Virus record (IMG/VR): IMGVR_UViG_3300009151_000045
Coordinates: 1-64,000 of that record
From: a virus
Strand: one strand, 5' to 3'
DNA length: 64,000 bases
The position numbers and the translations under genes are program-made. Positions within the stretch are counted from its first letter, which is position 1, and each line of letters starts with the position of its first letter. A model generated the notes under the pieces. The model saw nothing but the letters and a program-made list of their open reading frames with translations. It did no database searches and was not told the origin of the DNA. Below are positions 46,680 to 53,636 of this stretch, piece after piece.

Positions 46680-46960
46680 TTTAGTATAGTGCCCTGAGTA
46701 AGGGTAATCACTTGAAAATCTTCACAGCCAAACATGAGATTTAATTTTTTGGCTAGATTAAGAGCATGCCCTGGATTAGAGAATGAAACTTTTTTGTATT
46801 TTGGTCCAGGATAGGAGGTAAGACTATTGAAACTTTTCAAATTGAATGGCTCGTTCTTGTAGAACACAGCCCAAATGGCTTCAGCTTCTAAAATCTGTTC
46901 AGATTTGTAAGTTTTTTTATTTGTGTACTCTAACAGTACTTTTGGCTTAGGTCTAGACAT
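46676..46960 (-). CDS. Conserved-type phage hypothetical (94 aa)
   Basis: Function unknown. The sequence (KVLLEYTNKKTYKSEQILEA, AIWAVFYKNEPFNLKS, then GPKYKKVSFSNPGHALNLA) closely resembles a short hypothetical protein I recall from T4-like marine phages. A leftward NATAAATA late box lies 28 bases upstream, so unlike most of its neighbours it may be expressed late. Confidence 0.65.
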   Translation of the reverse strand: MSRPKPKVLLEYTNKKTYKSEQILEAEAIWAVFYKNEPFNLKSFNSLTSYPGPKYKKVSFSNPGHALNLAKKLNLMFGCEDFQVITLTQGTILK

Positions 46961-46987
46961 AGTGCGTATCCTAGTAATATACGCATA

Positions 46988-46995
46988 TATTTATC
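46988..46995 (-). promoter_or_regulatory. Possible leftward late promoter (GATAAATA)
   Basis: GATAAATA on the minus strand, in the short gap between the oxygenase stop (46998) and the next ATG (46960). It matches the plus-strand late boxes. Confidence 0.5.
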
Positions 46996-46997
46996 TT

Positions 46998-47570
46998 CTA
47001 TTCAGTGTATAAACCAGGCTTTAATTCAGTATCCATGTTCCATGAAATAATGGTTTTACGCTTTGTACTGCTGTTAATAGGTGCTCTATGTATAACATAA
47101 CTTGGGAATGTTAAAATGTCGCCTTCTTTAACATCAAACTCTCCGATAGTAGTTTGATTGTATGGATCTATGAATTGTGTTTTAGGACAATCATACGGAA
47201 GTTCTAAGAAGTATACATTAGTCCAGTTGCTTCCGTGTACATGCCAACCGTGTAATGAATTTTGTTCATACTGCTGAAACCAAATTTCTCTAAGTTTAAA
47301 TTCAGCATACCCTAACATATCGGTTACTTGCTGAAGATGTGCCAATAGTGATGGCTTAATAACTTGCAACCAGGGTCGATTGTAATCCCATCGACTAGTA
47401 TTCCAGTCGCATCGGGTAATATCAACGGCGTCTTCAGTTTCAACTAATCGATCAAATTCTTTTTGATTGTTAATCTCATTAAGGATTTGATTTTTAAGTT
47501 CTAAGTGGTCTTTGAATTCGCCAATAACATATGGGCTATTAAGATTTATTTTCTTCAAAGCCACCGCCAT
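46998..47570 (-). CDS. 2OG-Fe(II) oxygenase
   Basis: 190 residues. An H-x-H pair in LHGWHVHGSNWTNVYFLELP (about residues 112-131) gives the proximal iron ligands, and SYVIHRAP...RKTIISWN (about 157-176) gives the distal His and the Arg that holds 2-oxoglutarate. The spacing and the WHxHxxxxxxxVYF pattern fit the 2OG-FeII_Oxy_5-type double-stranded beta-helix common in marine T4-like phages. The substrate is unknown; DNA base, protein and small molecule are all possible. The start region overlaps the preceding gene by 32 bases; the ATG at 47570 is kept because no later start retains the first strands. Confidence 0.82.
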   Translation of the reverse strand: MAVALKKINLNSPYVIGEFKDHLELKNQILNEINNQKEFDRLVETEDAVDITRCDWNTSRWDYNRPWLQVIKPSLLAHLQQVTDMLGYAEFKLREIWFQQYEQNSLHGWHVHGSNWTNVYFLELPYDCPKTQFIDPYNQTTIGEFDVKEGDILTFPSYVIHRAPINSSTKRKTIISWNMDTELKPGLYTE

Positions 47571-47790
47571 CTATTTCAATTTGCACTTCTTCTTGCTGTA
47601 CATGACTCTTCAAAGCATTAAACATGCTTTCATAGTCTTGTCGTACCTGTTCCATCAGTTCAACAAGGGCCAAATTCATTAGTCTAGCCTGTTGAATGGG
47701 AATCTTTACTTCTTTGCTTTGTGAAAGTTCTGCGGCACGTAAGAGATGTGCAAACTGTGTAATAGGTGTTAAATTAATCTGATTTTGCAT
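47539..47790 (-). CDS. Hypothetical helical protein (83 aa)
   Basis: Not recognised. It is mostly alpha-helical (FAHLLRAAELSQSKEVKIPI, then LVELMEQVRQDYESMFNAL) with an acidic C-terminus. It overlaps the upstream gene by 17 bases and the oxygenase by 32, so it is almost certainly cotranslated with them. Confidence 0.6.
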   Translation of the reverse strand: MQNQINLTPITQFAHLLRAAELSQSKEVKIPIQQARLMNLALVELMEQVRQDYESMFNALKSHVQQEEVQIEIDGGGFEENKS

Positions 47791-48253
47791 TGGCTAGCAC
47801 CTGTTTCATCTCAAGTTCATCTTTGAAAGGACCACGATAGTCATTTCGTTCCAATGTTATTAGTTTTGGACAGAATGATTTTACCCAACCTTTATTGAAT
47901 CTAATAGTGTAATAGCCTGCACAATACAAGCTCTTGCTAGCATTGCTCTTGGTAAACAGGGGTAGTTTGTTGCGTACATCATACATGGCATTGAATGGTT
48001 TACCGCTGGTTGGAAATCCATGGCATTCATGTACGTCTGGCGCAGTAACTTTGATTTTGGTGCTGGTCAAAAAGAACCCTTCACCAAAATGTTTAGTTAT
48101 GTCTTGTTTTTTATTAAACATAACTTCACCTGTAGTACTGCTCAGTACAAATTTGTTATTTTCTTTTTTGTGTAATGTTGCGACCTTAGAGCCGTCTTGC
48201 TCCACGATCCAAAATTTACCATCCACAATAGGCTTGGCGTGTAATTCGGTCAT
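47774..48253 (-). CDS. Hypothetical protein (159 aa)
   Basis: Function unknown. It is a beta-rich protein (VDGKFWIVEQDGSKVATLHK at the N-terminus; HECHGFPTSGKPFNAMYDV in the middle; YCAGYYTIRFNKGWVKSF near residue 118) of a type I recall as conserved hypothetical in T4-like phages. A strong AAGGAG lies 6 bases before the ATG, and a late box and hairpin lie upstream. Confidence 0.62.
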   Translation of the reverse strand: MTELHAKPIVDGKFWIVEQDGSKVATLHKKENNKFVLSSTTGEVMFNKKQDITKHFGEGFFLTSTKIKVTAPDVHECHGFPTSGKPFNAMYDVRNKLPLFTKSNASKSLYCAGYYTIRFNKGWVKSFCPKLITLERNDYRGPFKDELEMKQVLANAKSD

Positions 48254-48270
48254 TTGTTTCTCCTTATATA

Positions 48271-48292
48271 CTCAGCCCCGGAGGCACTTGAG
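48271..48292 (-). promoter_or_regulatory. Imperfect hairpin just upstream of a TATATA box
   Basis: The minus strand forms a CTCA/TGAG stem closed around a GC-rich inner stem (CC/GG). It is followed directly by TATATA (48270-48265) and AAGGAG. The layout recalls the hairpin-containing promoter at 45081-45109, but no good -35 box is present. Confidence 0.35.
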
Positions 48293-48301
48293 TAATGTAT
48301 G

Positions 48302-48309
48302 TATTTATC
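48302..48309 (-). promoter_or_regulatory. Possible leftward late promoter (GATAAATA)
   Basis: GATAAATAC on the minus strand, right after the 5' nuclease stop (48312) and about 50 bases before the next ATG (48253). Confidence 0.5.
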
Positions 48310-48311
48310 TC

Positions 48312-49298
48312 TCATTGTTGTGGATATTTGGCCTGGAATGGCTCTGCATACTGCTGAATGTTGTCTGAAATTTTCTTCATATCCCACGCATTACAGAACT
48401 TCAGCAAGCGAATTCCTACCTGATCTACCGCCTTGGGCACAGCATTAGACTGTACAGTTTCACGTATTTTAGCCTTGATCTCATCAGGTTGTGCTGTGAG
48501 ATCGCATAGTTGTACATTGCGTTGATAGTCTTCCAACACACGATGTTCTAAACCGTTGTGGTCGACCCAACGTTGGAGCATGAGATTGTTCCAATTATAT
48601 CCGCGAGTCTTACGATCGGAAAATGCCTCTTGGAGACCAACTTTATTCTTTGTGCCTTTCGTTCGTACACCTGGATAAGCCGAAAAGACATTGTCACTTG
48701 TGTCACCCCGCATGCATTTCTCGAACAGCATCCATTCTGGATCTTGTGCAGGCTTAGGCTCGCCAGTCTTTTTGTCTTTAACGGGTTTACCTTTAGCATC
48801 AAAGATTCCTTCGTGTGTAATATGCAAATCGCCAACACCATTATATTGGCTTACAGTAGGACTTACCAGCTGTGCAAAGTCTCCGTCTGTTGAGATAATA
48901 ACATGTTTAGCATCTGGGTGTGCTTGGACCCAACCAGCAATTAGATCATCTGCTTCTAGATTAGGATGTTGCATCACAGTAGCATTGGTCTTCTCTGACA
49001 CGAACTTTTTAAATTCGTCAAATGCTTCCCAGAACAATTTGTCTTCTTCTTGCTGTCGCTCAGTCAGCGCATCTCTTGCTTCTTGTCTATTGGCCTTGTA
49101 GGGCTTGTAATGATCTTTACGCCATGATCGACCTTCAAGGCAGAATACCACGTGAGTACCACCAAAGTCTTGCCATGCTTTCTTGATACTGTTAAAGGTA
49201 ATATGAAAGGCCATACCCAGTTTGATGTCGCTGGAACCTTGCACCACATGTCTAGCACGAAAAAACGTGTTAGCAGTATCAACTATGATGTGTGTCAT
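48312..49298 (-). CDS. rnh: 5'-3' exonuclease / T4 RNase H-like flap nuclease
   Basis: 328 residues. The FEN/PIN-domain acid residues are visible: IIVDTANTFFRAR (4-16), an FCLEGRSWRKDHYKPYKANR block (52-71), NLEADDLIAGW (about 113-123), ISTDGDFAQLV (about 135-145) and GDTSDNVFSAYPGV (about 198-211). The last is the helix-hairpin-helix-type DNA contact. In T4 this enzyme removes RNA primers and flaps on the lagging strand. The length is close to T4 RNase H (305 aa). The ATG overlaps the stop of the upstream gene. Confidence 0.9.
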   Translation of the reverse strand: MTHIIVDTANTFFRARHVVQGSSDIKLGMAFHITFNSIKKAWQDFGGTHVVFCLEGRSWRKDHYKPYKANRQEARDALTERQQEEDKLFWEAFDEFKKFVSEKTNATVMQHPNLEADDLIAGWVQAHPDAKHVIISTDGDFAQLVSPTVSQYNGVGDLHITHEGIFDAKGKPVKDKKTGEPKPAQDPEWMLFEKCMRGDTSDNVFSAYPGVRTKGTKNKVGLQEAFSDRKTRGYNWNNLMLQRWVDHNGLEHRVLEDYQRNVQLCDLTAQPDEIKAKIRETVQSNAVPKAVDQVGIRLLKFCNAWDMKKISDNIQQYAEPFQAKYPQQ

Positions 49299-49708
49299 TC
49301 TATTTGTGCCCTACCATTTGGTAATCTACTTACATTAATATAACCACCGATTGTACGACTTGGGTTAGTCTGTCCAGCTTCGGCTAGCATATTGCCTGCC
49401 AAATCTCTAAACCAACGATCTACAATCTCTTCTTCTGGATCACCTTCAAATCCGTATCCAGCTTCCCTTAATTGTACTATAAACTCTGGGTTCCAGTCAA
49501 GTTCAAAAAAGCCATTCCGTACATTATCCTTGTTGACATGTGTGTCCAGCACAGCAACCCACGGCTCGCCTCGCTGTGTGGCACGTTCTTTCGGACCCAT
49601 TTTAGCATTTTCTTCTGCTTTCTTTGCTTCAGCGGCTCCGGCCAGTGCCACTTCTTTTTCTTTTAGAATATCATCGATACCTAGCCATTTTCTTAATAAT
49701 TGTTTCAT
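49295..49708 (-). CDS. Conserved-type phage hypothetical (137 aa)
   Basis: Function unknown. It starts with a short amphipathic MKQLLRKWLGI helix, then a charged Ala/Glu/Lys-rich coil (residues 12-45). A folded unit follows: EPWVAVLDTHVNKDNVRNGF, FELDWNPEFIVQLREAGYGF and WFRDLAGNMLAEAG. This resembles a protein common in T4-like marine phages. It overlaps both neighbours by four bases. Confidence 0.65.
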   Translation of the reverse strand: MKQLLRKWLGIDDILKEKEVALAGAAEAKKAEENAKMGPKERATQRGEPWVAVLDTHVNKDNVRNGFFELDWNPEFIVQLREAGYGFEGDPEEEIVDRWFRDLAGNMLAEAGQTNPSRTIGGYINVSRLPNGRAQIE

Positions 49709-49842
49709 TTGGTGTCCTTACAATCACAATCTCTACCTTGTCTACAATTCCCAGTACAGGCACTGTTGATATTTTTTGGCCATCTTAGGCATAATGCTAT
49801 CAATATAGCCCAACCAACTATAAAGCAAAATAGAAAAAACAT
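49705..49842 (-). CDS. Small Cys-rich single-pass membrane protein (45 aa)
   Basis: A short gene that is easy to miss. The ATG at 49842 has AAGGAG 6 bases upstream; an earlier in-frame ATG at 49848 directly abuts that site and is less likely. Residues 1-20 form one hydrophobic helix (MFFLFCFIVGWAILIALCLR). The tail carries four cysteines in the pattern CTGNCRQGRDCDC. The stop overlaps the next ATG (ATGA). Tiny phage membrane proteins with a CxxxCxQGRxCxC tail recur in many phages; their function is not known to me. Confidence 0.7.
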   Translation of the reverse strand: MFFLFCFIVGWAILIALCLRWPKNINSACTGNCRQGRDCDCKDTK

Positions 49843-49852
49843 TTTCATCTCC

Positions 49853-50020
49853 TTATATGCCCAATCGGCCTATAAACCATTTTTTGGCAAATTTACTATA
49901 GCGAACTAGATAAATTTTTTTATTCCATTTTAGTCTTAAACCAATACTGCTCATACTAGACAAAGGATAAAAATTTATGCCGTTATCTAATTTATCACCC
50001 TCATGTCTAAAGTATATCAT
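49853..50020 (-). CDS. Small basic hypothetical protein (55 aa)
   Basis: An open frame that exactly fills the space between QueE and the small membrane protein. Its ATG shares one base with the QueE TAA and its stop overlaps the ribosome site of the next gene. It is basic (LRLKWNKKIYLVRYSKFAKK) with no membrane segment. It is called a gene because of the perfect junctions; function unknown. Confidence 0.6.
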   Translation of the reverse strand: MIYFRHEGDKLDNGINFYPLSSMSSIGLRLKWNKKIYLVRYSKFAKKWFIGRLGI

Positions 50021-50874
50021 TAGGTTCCCCATTCGTTCTTGAATAACGGCACTTGTAAACGGTCGCTGTAACGCAGTCCGTGTTTCATAGCCGCCACTGC
50101 TACTGCACGATTGTTCAATGCGTATACGCTTTCAACTCCGCCAATGGGCATTAGATAACAATGTCCTGTAAAGCCGTTTTCTCGATAGATATCCAATGTT
50201 TCAATTGCTTCTTCAATATCGTCTTCGGTAGCAACTACAAATTTGAGATAAGTGTGTCCTATATCTTGATATTGCAACAGTACTTCTGGTTTGATAGCTT
50301 CATCTCTACTTTCGCCTGAACAACTTAATTTGGCACTGACACTAAATGTAACTTCACGAACTTTAAAATCTTCAGGAAATTGCCACTTCATTAAGTAGTC
50401 TTCAAATTCTTTAGTCAAAGATTGAGTGCCATTTGTTTCAAATGTAATTTCTTGTAAGTCTGCCATGCGAGGATGATCTAATAAATCTGGATAAGCCTTT
50501 TGCCAACCCAGCAACGGTTCACCGCCAGTTATAACAAGATGTGCATCTTGCCATTTGTTTTCGGGAAGTATCTCCATTGTGCGTTCTACAATAGCATCAG
50601 TAGTCAGCATTGGGCTAAGATTCTTAAAGCGTGGATCCCAACTGGCATAGCTGTCACATCCTGTACTAACAAGCGGTAGTTCTTTGTAGTCATTGAACAT
50701 GTGTACAACTTCAGCAATATCTTCAACTTCTTTGCTTAGTTCACCTTTGGGCATACCAAAGCCTGCACATTTAAAATTACAACCAAATGTACGCAAGAAA
50801 ACAGACGGTACACCCATGTAACGTCCTTCACCTTGGATACTATAAAATAATTCTGCTATTTTAATTTTACTCAT
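50020..50874 (-). CDS. queE: 7-carboxy-7-deazaguanine synthase QueE (radical SAM), atypical cluster loop
   Basis: 284 residues. QueE converts 6-carboxy-tetrahydropterin to 7-carboxy-7-deazaguanine. The start FYSIQGEGRYMGVPSVFLR (10-28) and FGCNFKC (30-36) are typical. VITGGEPLLGW near residue 114 is the SAM-binding GGE block. Instead of CxxxCxxC, the first two cysteines (C32, C36) are followed by a 36-residue insertion before the third (C73, in STGCDSYASWD). The CDS that follows C73 matches the CD[ST] of the normal third position. It lies in an operon with FolE, a short gene between them. The length exceeds bacterial QueE (about 220 aa), consistent with the insertion. Confidence 0.9.
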   Translation of the reverse strand: MSKIKIAELFYSIQGEGRYMGVPSVFLRTFGCNFKCAGFGMPKGELSKEVEDIAEVVHMFNDYKELPLVSTGCDSYASWDPRFKNLSPMLTTDAIVERTMEILPENKWQDAHLVITGGEPLLGWQKAYPDLLDHPRMADLQEITFETNGTQSLTKEFEDYLMKWQFPEDFKVREVTFSVSAKLSCSGESRDEAIKPEVLLQYQDIGHTYLKFVVATEDDIEEAIETLDIYRENGFTGHCYLMPIGGVESVYALNNRAVAVAAMKHGLRYSDRLQVPLFKNEWGT

Positions 50875-51269
50875 TCACAATCACCTTGTTCTGCTAATTT
50901 TGTTACTTTAGCACGTTCTGCCTTGTTTTGTCTAGTATTACGAAAAGATTCTACATCTTCCACTGCACTTAGTAATGTATTAGCATAATTGAATGCCTGT
51001 TGTCGACTCATTATCACAGTGGATTCTGTGTCAATATAGCCTTTGGTCAACAATGTCCAAACAGCATGCCAGCGAGTTTTACTCCACCAGTTGCTTTTTA
51101 CAGTTGTATAGATAGTAACACTAACTTCGTGATCATCAGCTTCTACCCATACATGATGATCGTGATCCGATGCACCGCAGTTACATGTAACACGATAAAC
51201 TTTTGAGTCTCCCCAATCGTTTGTTTGCATTATGCCTTCGGCAGGTACTTGTATTTCTAATGATTTCAT
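50871..51269 (-). CDS. Hypothetical protein (132 aa) between QueE and FolE
   Basis: Not recognised. The middle has a VTCNCGASDHDHHVWVEAD stretch (about 27-45) with C-x-C and clustered His/Asp, a possible metal site, followed by a Trp-rich segment (SNWWSKTRWHAVWTLL). The C-terminus is a charged helix. It overlaps FolE and QueE by four bases each, so it is made with the 7-deazaguanine enzymes. Whether it takes part in that pathway is unknown. Confidence 0.6.
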   Translation of the reverse strand: MKSLEIQVPAEGIMQTNDWGDSKVYRVTCNCGASDHDHHVWVEADDHEVSVTIYTTVKSNWWSKTRWHAVWTLLTKGYIDTESTVIMSRQQAFNYANTLLSAVEDVESFRNTRQNKAERAKVTKLAEQGDCE

Positions 51270-52021
51270 CTCGGAGCAAACTCCTGTTGCATTTTGATAT
51301 TGTCAAAAAATTCTTTCTTTGTTCCTGGATCGGTATTAAAAGCACCTTTGAGTACTGTAGTCTGTGTTAGACTAGAGTGCGCCATAATGCCACGATTCTC
51401 ACAGCATCCGTGTACAGCTTGAATGTACACACCTAGGTCTGTGGCTCCTGTGGCTTTAGCAATTTCTCTTGCGATGTCGTTGCACAGTTCTTCCTGTAAA
51501 GTACCACGCCGAGCACACCACTGAGCAATGCGAGTATACTTAGACAAACCAATGAGCTTCTCGGCAGCGATGATTCCAATATATGCAACTCCGCTAACTG
51601 GTTGATGATGATGAGAACACATACTGCGGAGTTCACTGCGAACAACGAGCATGCCTTCATAACGGTCTGCCGAATCATTTGGAAATGCTGTTGCGTCTGG
51701 TGCTGATTCATATCTTCCTGCCATTATTTCATTAAAGTACATCTTGGCCAAGCGTCGGGCTGTGCCTTTGCTGTTAGGATCGTTTTCACGATCAATTAAC
51801 AAGCAATCTAACACTTTTTCAAATGCTAGAGTTGTTTCATTAATTAAATCTTCTTTCATTTTATCATCAATATATTCACTGATGTTATCTCCAGCCCAGA
51901 ACCTTTTACCATTACGTTTCATTACAAAACCTAAATAGTTGTGTGCAGTGCCTTCTTGATATCCGCTATCGCCGTACATGGCGTCAAGTGCTGTTTCGTT
52001 GTATGTTCTTGATTCTGTCAA
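51266..52021 (-). CDS. folE: GTP cyclohydrolase I, FolE
   Basis: FolE opens the pathway by turning GTP into dihydroneopterin triphosphate. Zinc ligands are visible: C135 in MCSHHHQPV (normal CEHH) and C206 in HGCCENRGI (normal HxCMxxRG). The RIAQWCARRGTLQEELCNDIA block (164-184) matches the substrate-binding helix. The start is TTG at 52021 with GGAG seven bases upstream (CGGAGAATAAAATTG); the first in-frame ATG is 15 residues further in. About 45 N-terminal residues precede the usual start of the fold. A sigma70-like promoter lies at 52061-52089. With QueE nearby, the product most likely feeds 7-deazaguanine rather than folate. Confidence 0.93.
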   Translation of the reverse strand: MTESRTYNETALDAMYGDSGYQEGTAHNYLGFVMKRNGKRFWAGDNISEYIDDKMKEDLINETTLAFEKVLDCLLIDRENDPNSKGTARRLAKMYFNEIMAGRYESAPDATAFPNDSADRYEGMLVVRSELRSMCSHHHQPVSGVAYIGIIAAEKLIGLSKYTRIAQWCARRGTLQEELCNDIAREIAKATGATDLGVYIQAVHGCCENRGIMAHSSLTQTTVLKGAFNTDPGTKKEFFDNIKMQQEFAPR

Positions 52022-52060
52022 TTTTATTCTCCGAGTTAGTGACGTGGATGTCTTAGTACT

Positions 52061-52089
52061 ACTATATAGGTTTATTTAGGTTTTTGCAA
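52061..52089 (-). promoter_or_regulatory. Probable sigma70-type promoter for folE-queE
   Basis: Leftward TTGCAA (52089-52084), 17-base spacer, TATAGT (52066-52061), 40 bases before the TTG start of folE, in the largest AT-rich gap of the leftward region (52022-52100). It is weaker than the other promoters here (four and five matches of six). Confidence 0.5.
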
Positions 52090-52100
52090 ATATTTTGTGT

Positions 52101-52358
52101 TCAAATTTTTTCTGATATCAGTACTTTGCATAAAGTAGCATCTATCTCTGACTTGAAGTAAAAATCCATTTTGTCATGACTGGGGTGACTGGTGTATCTA
52201 TTTCCAGGTAATCCAAAGACGTCTAATACATCTGCGCAGGTATCGTTCCACCAGTATTCTTTCTGTCCACGCCATGGGATACTTACAACATGTGTGTATC
52301 CTGCATCACGTGCAGGAATACGACTGTCCCAATTGCGATGTTTTTTACTGCCCTTCAT
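52101..52358 (-). CDS. Hypothetical protein (85 aa)
   Basis: Function unknown. ATG at 52358 is preferred to a TTG at 52397. The protein is aromatic-rich (YTHVVSIPWRGQKEYWWNDT) with a VLDVFGLPGNRY segment and no membrane helix. It overlaps the preceding small gene by 14 bases. Confidence 0.55.
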   Translation of the reverse strand: MKGSKKHRNWDSRIPARDAGYTHVVSIPWRGQKEYWWNDTCADVLDVFGLPGNRYTSHPSHDKMDFYFKSEIDATLCKVLISEKI

Positions 52359-52503
52359 GCTTCTTGGCCTCTGCAATTTCGTACTGCAGATATTCAATGT
52401 AGGACATCAATGCTTCGCGCCCTCTTTCAGTAGGCATTTTTAAAGTGTCTTCAGTAGCTTGTTTGAGTTTATCTTCAAGCTCTTGTACAGATAAACTTTT
52501 CAT
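52345..52503 (-). CDS. Small acidic helical protein (52 aa)
   Basis: A short gene closing the gap between the membrane protein and the 85-residue gene. Its ATG at 52503 overlaps the upstream TGA (ATGA). It is predicted as two helices (SVQELEDKLKQATEDTLK and GREALMSYIEYLQYEIAEAK), possibly coiled coil. Function unknown. Confidence 0.6.
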   Translation of the reverse strand: MKSLSVQELEDKLKQATEDTLKMPTERGREALMSYIEYLQYEIAEAKKHEGQ

Positions 52504-52709
52504 TTTCTAGTTCCAAGTTTAATAATACTGCTACCGCCAAACAAGATATTAAAAGCCAACCAAGTTTGCCAAGTCAACTGTATATTTAGGTACTGCGGAA
52601 ACAAAGTGTTCAACGCCCAAATACCTATGATAGGTCCAAAAGCAACGGCAACTACAATTAATGCAATACCAAAGCCAAGTTTAATTAGTGATCCAGTTAA
52701 TGATGTCAT
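52500..52709 (-). CDS. Small two-helix membrane protein (69 aa)
   Basis: ATG at 52709 overlaps the upstream TGA (ATGA). There are two hydrophobic helices, at about residues 8-31 (LIKLGFGIALIVVAVAFGPI) and 41-58 (WQTWLAFNILFGGSS). The size and layout fit the small membrane proteins common in phages, and a holin-like role is possible, but no lysis gene lies next to it. Confidence 0.6.
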   Translation of the reverse strand: MTSLTGSLIKLGFGIALIVVAVAFGPIIGIWALNTLFPQYLNIQLTWQTWLAFNILFGGSSIIKLGTRK

Positions 52710-53194
52710 TTCCAAAATTCCTCCCAAGGATAAACGAGCCAGCAATCTTCTTCTGCTTTATTGACTTCCCAATAGGTATAATCAACATCCTGGTTGCTAG
52801 ATAGATTGTTGGTCAATGTAGCAAACCGAACATTTTGTCCCCAGATATTGTTCCATTTGGGATCATCGGGAAGCGCACTGGATTGCCAATCGTGCTTGAT
52901 CCATTCAATTGTGCTGCCTTGGTCATTGATATCGTCAACAACCAAAATGTTTACACCATTGAATGCATCTTCTGCCATTCCACAATCACTTACACAAATG
53001 CCGCCGTCTCTCAGGCTGACCATAAGTGTGGCCATGGGAATATCTAAATATTGACTGATCAAGTTAGCGGGTACTAGCCCACCTCGATTAAGACCAACTA
53101 TGTATTTTGGTAACCAATTATCTTGAACCATTTGACGAGAAAGGTCTAAACAACCACCTTCTACTTGTTGCCAAGTGTAGTATATTTTCTTCAT
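52706..53194 (-). CDS. Phosphoribosyltransferase (purine type I PRTase fold)
   Basis: 162 residues. The PRPP-binding motif is clear: VNILVVDDINDQGSTIEWI at about residues 80-98 (hydrophobic stretch, two Asp, then the GST loop). The PPi loop follows YIVGLNRGGLVPANLI (31-46), which matches GxxRGG of hypoxanthine/xanthine-type enzymes. These transfer ribose-5-phosphate to a purine base. It could salvage bases released from degraded host DNA, or act on an unusual base of this phage. The substrate cannot be read from the sequence. It overlaps both neighbours by four bases. Confidence 0.82.
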   Translation of the reverse strand: MKKIYYTWQQVEGGCLDLSRQMVQDNWLPKYIVGLNRGGLVPANLISQYLDIPMATLMVSLRDGGICVSDCGMAEDAFNGVNILVVDDINDQGSTIEWIKHDWQSSALPDDPKWNNIWGQNVRFATLTNNLSSNQDVDYTYWEVNKAEEDCWLVYPWEEFWK

Positions 53195-53409
53195 TGCAGT
53201 ATCGCTGGTGTAAATTTTTTAACTTGTGTTCTACTAGCTGAAATATTGTCAACCATTGCATTGTAGTCAATTTCGTCTAGCCCTGATTTGTATATGCTTA
53301 AAGAAATAGCCATCATAACAGCGGCAACTTCCATAGCACCGTATTTCTCAACCATACCGTCGGCAATACCCAAATATAAATCGTATAATTCTTGTAAATT
53401 ATCGCTCAT
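53191..53409 (-). CDS. Conserved-type phage hypothetical (72 aa)
   Basis: ATG at 53409 overlaps the upstream TGA. The protein is all helical (LQELYDLYLGIADGMVEKYG, EVAAVMMAISLSIYKSGL, then YNAMVDNISASRTQVKKF). It resembles a small hypothetical protein I recall from T4-like phages; function unknown. Confidence 0.65.
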   Translation of the reverse strand: MSDNLQELYDLYLGIADGMVEKYGAMEVAAVMMAISLSIYKSGLDEIDYNAMVDNISASRTQVKKFTPAILQ

Positions 53410-53636
53410 GCTGTCAATGCCTGTGCAAGAGTTGCCATTTCTTCTTTGGTCATAAAGAAATTGTATACAGCAGTATCTGTGATTTTGCCGTCTTTCAAAC
53501 ATTGCTGTTCCATATCAACACTGAACAAGCCTTTAGGCATGAGTACTTCATGTTTTTTCAACACAAGGCGGAACCCTTCGTGTTCTTTAATAATTGTTTC
53601 TGTGTAGGTATCTTTGATCGATTCATGTAGTTTCAT
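53406..53636 (-). CDS. Conserved-type phage hypothetical (76 aa)
   Basis: ATG at 53636, 14 bases inside the end of the upstream gene, with GGAA seven bases before. A small alpha/beta protein (MKLHESIKDTYTETIIKEHE, then FRLVLKKHEVLMPKG and YNFFMTKEEMATLAQAL). Function unknown. Confidence 0.62.
   Translation of the reverse strand: MKLHESIKDTYTETIIKEHEGFRLVLKKHEVLMPKGLFSVDMEQQCLKDGKITDTAVYNFFMTKEEMATLAQALTA

Noticed and set aside
52500-52709. The two-helix membrane protein as a holin
   Set aside because: Size and topology allow it, but no endolysin or other lysis gene is adjacent, and many small phage membrane proteins look like this.
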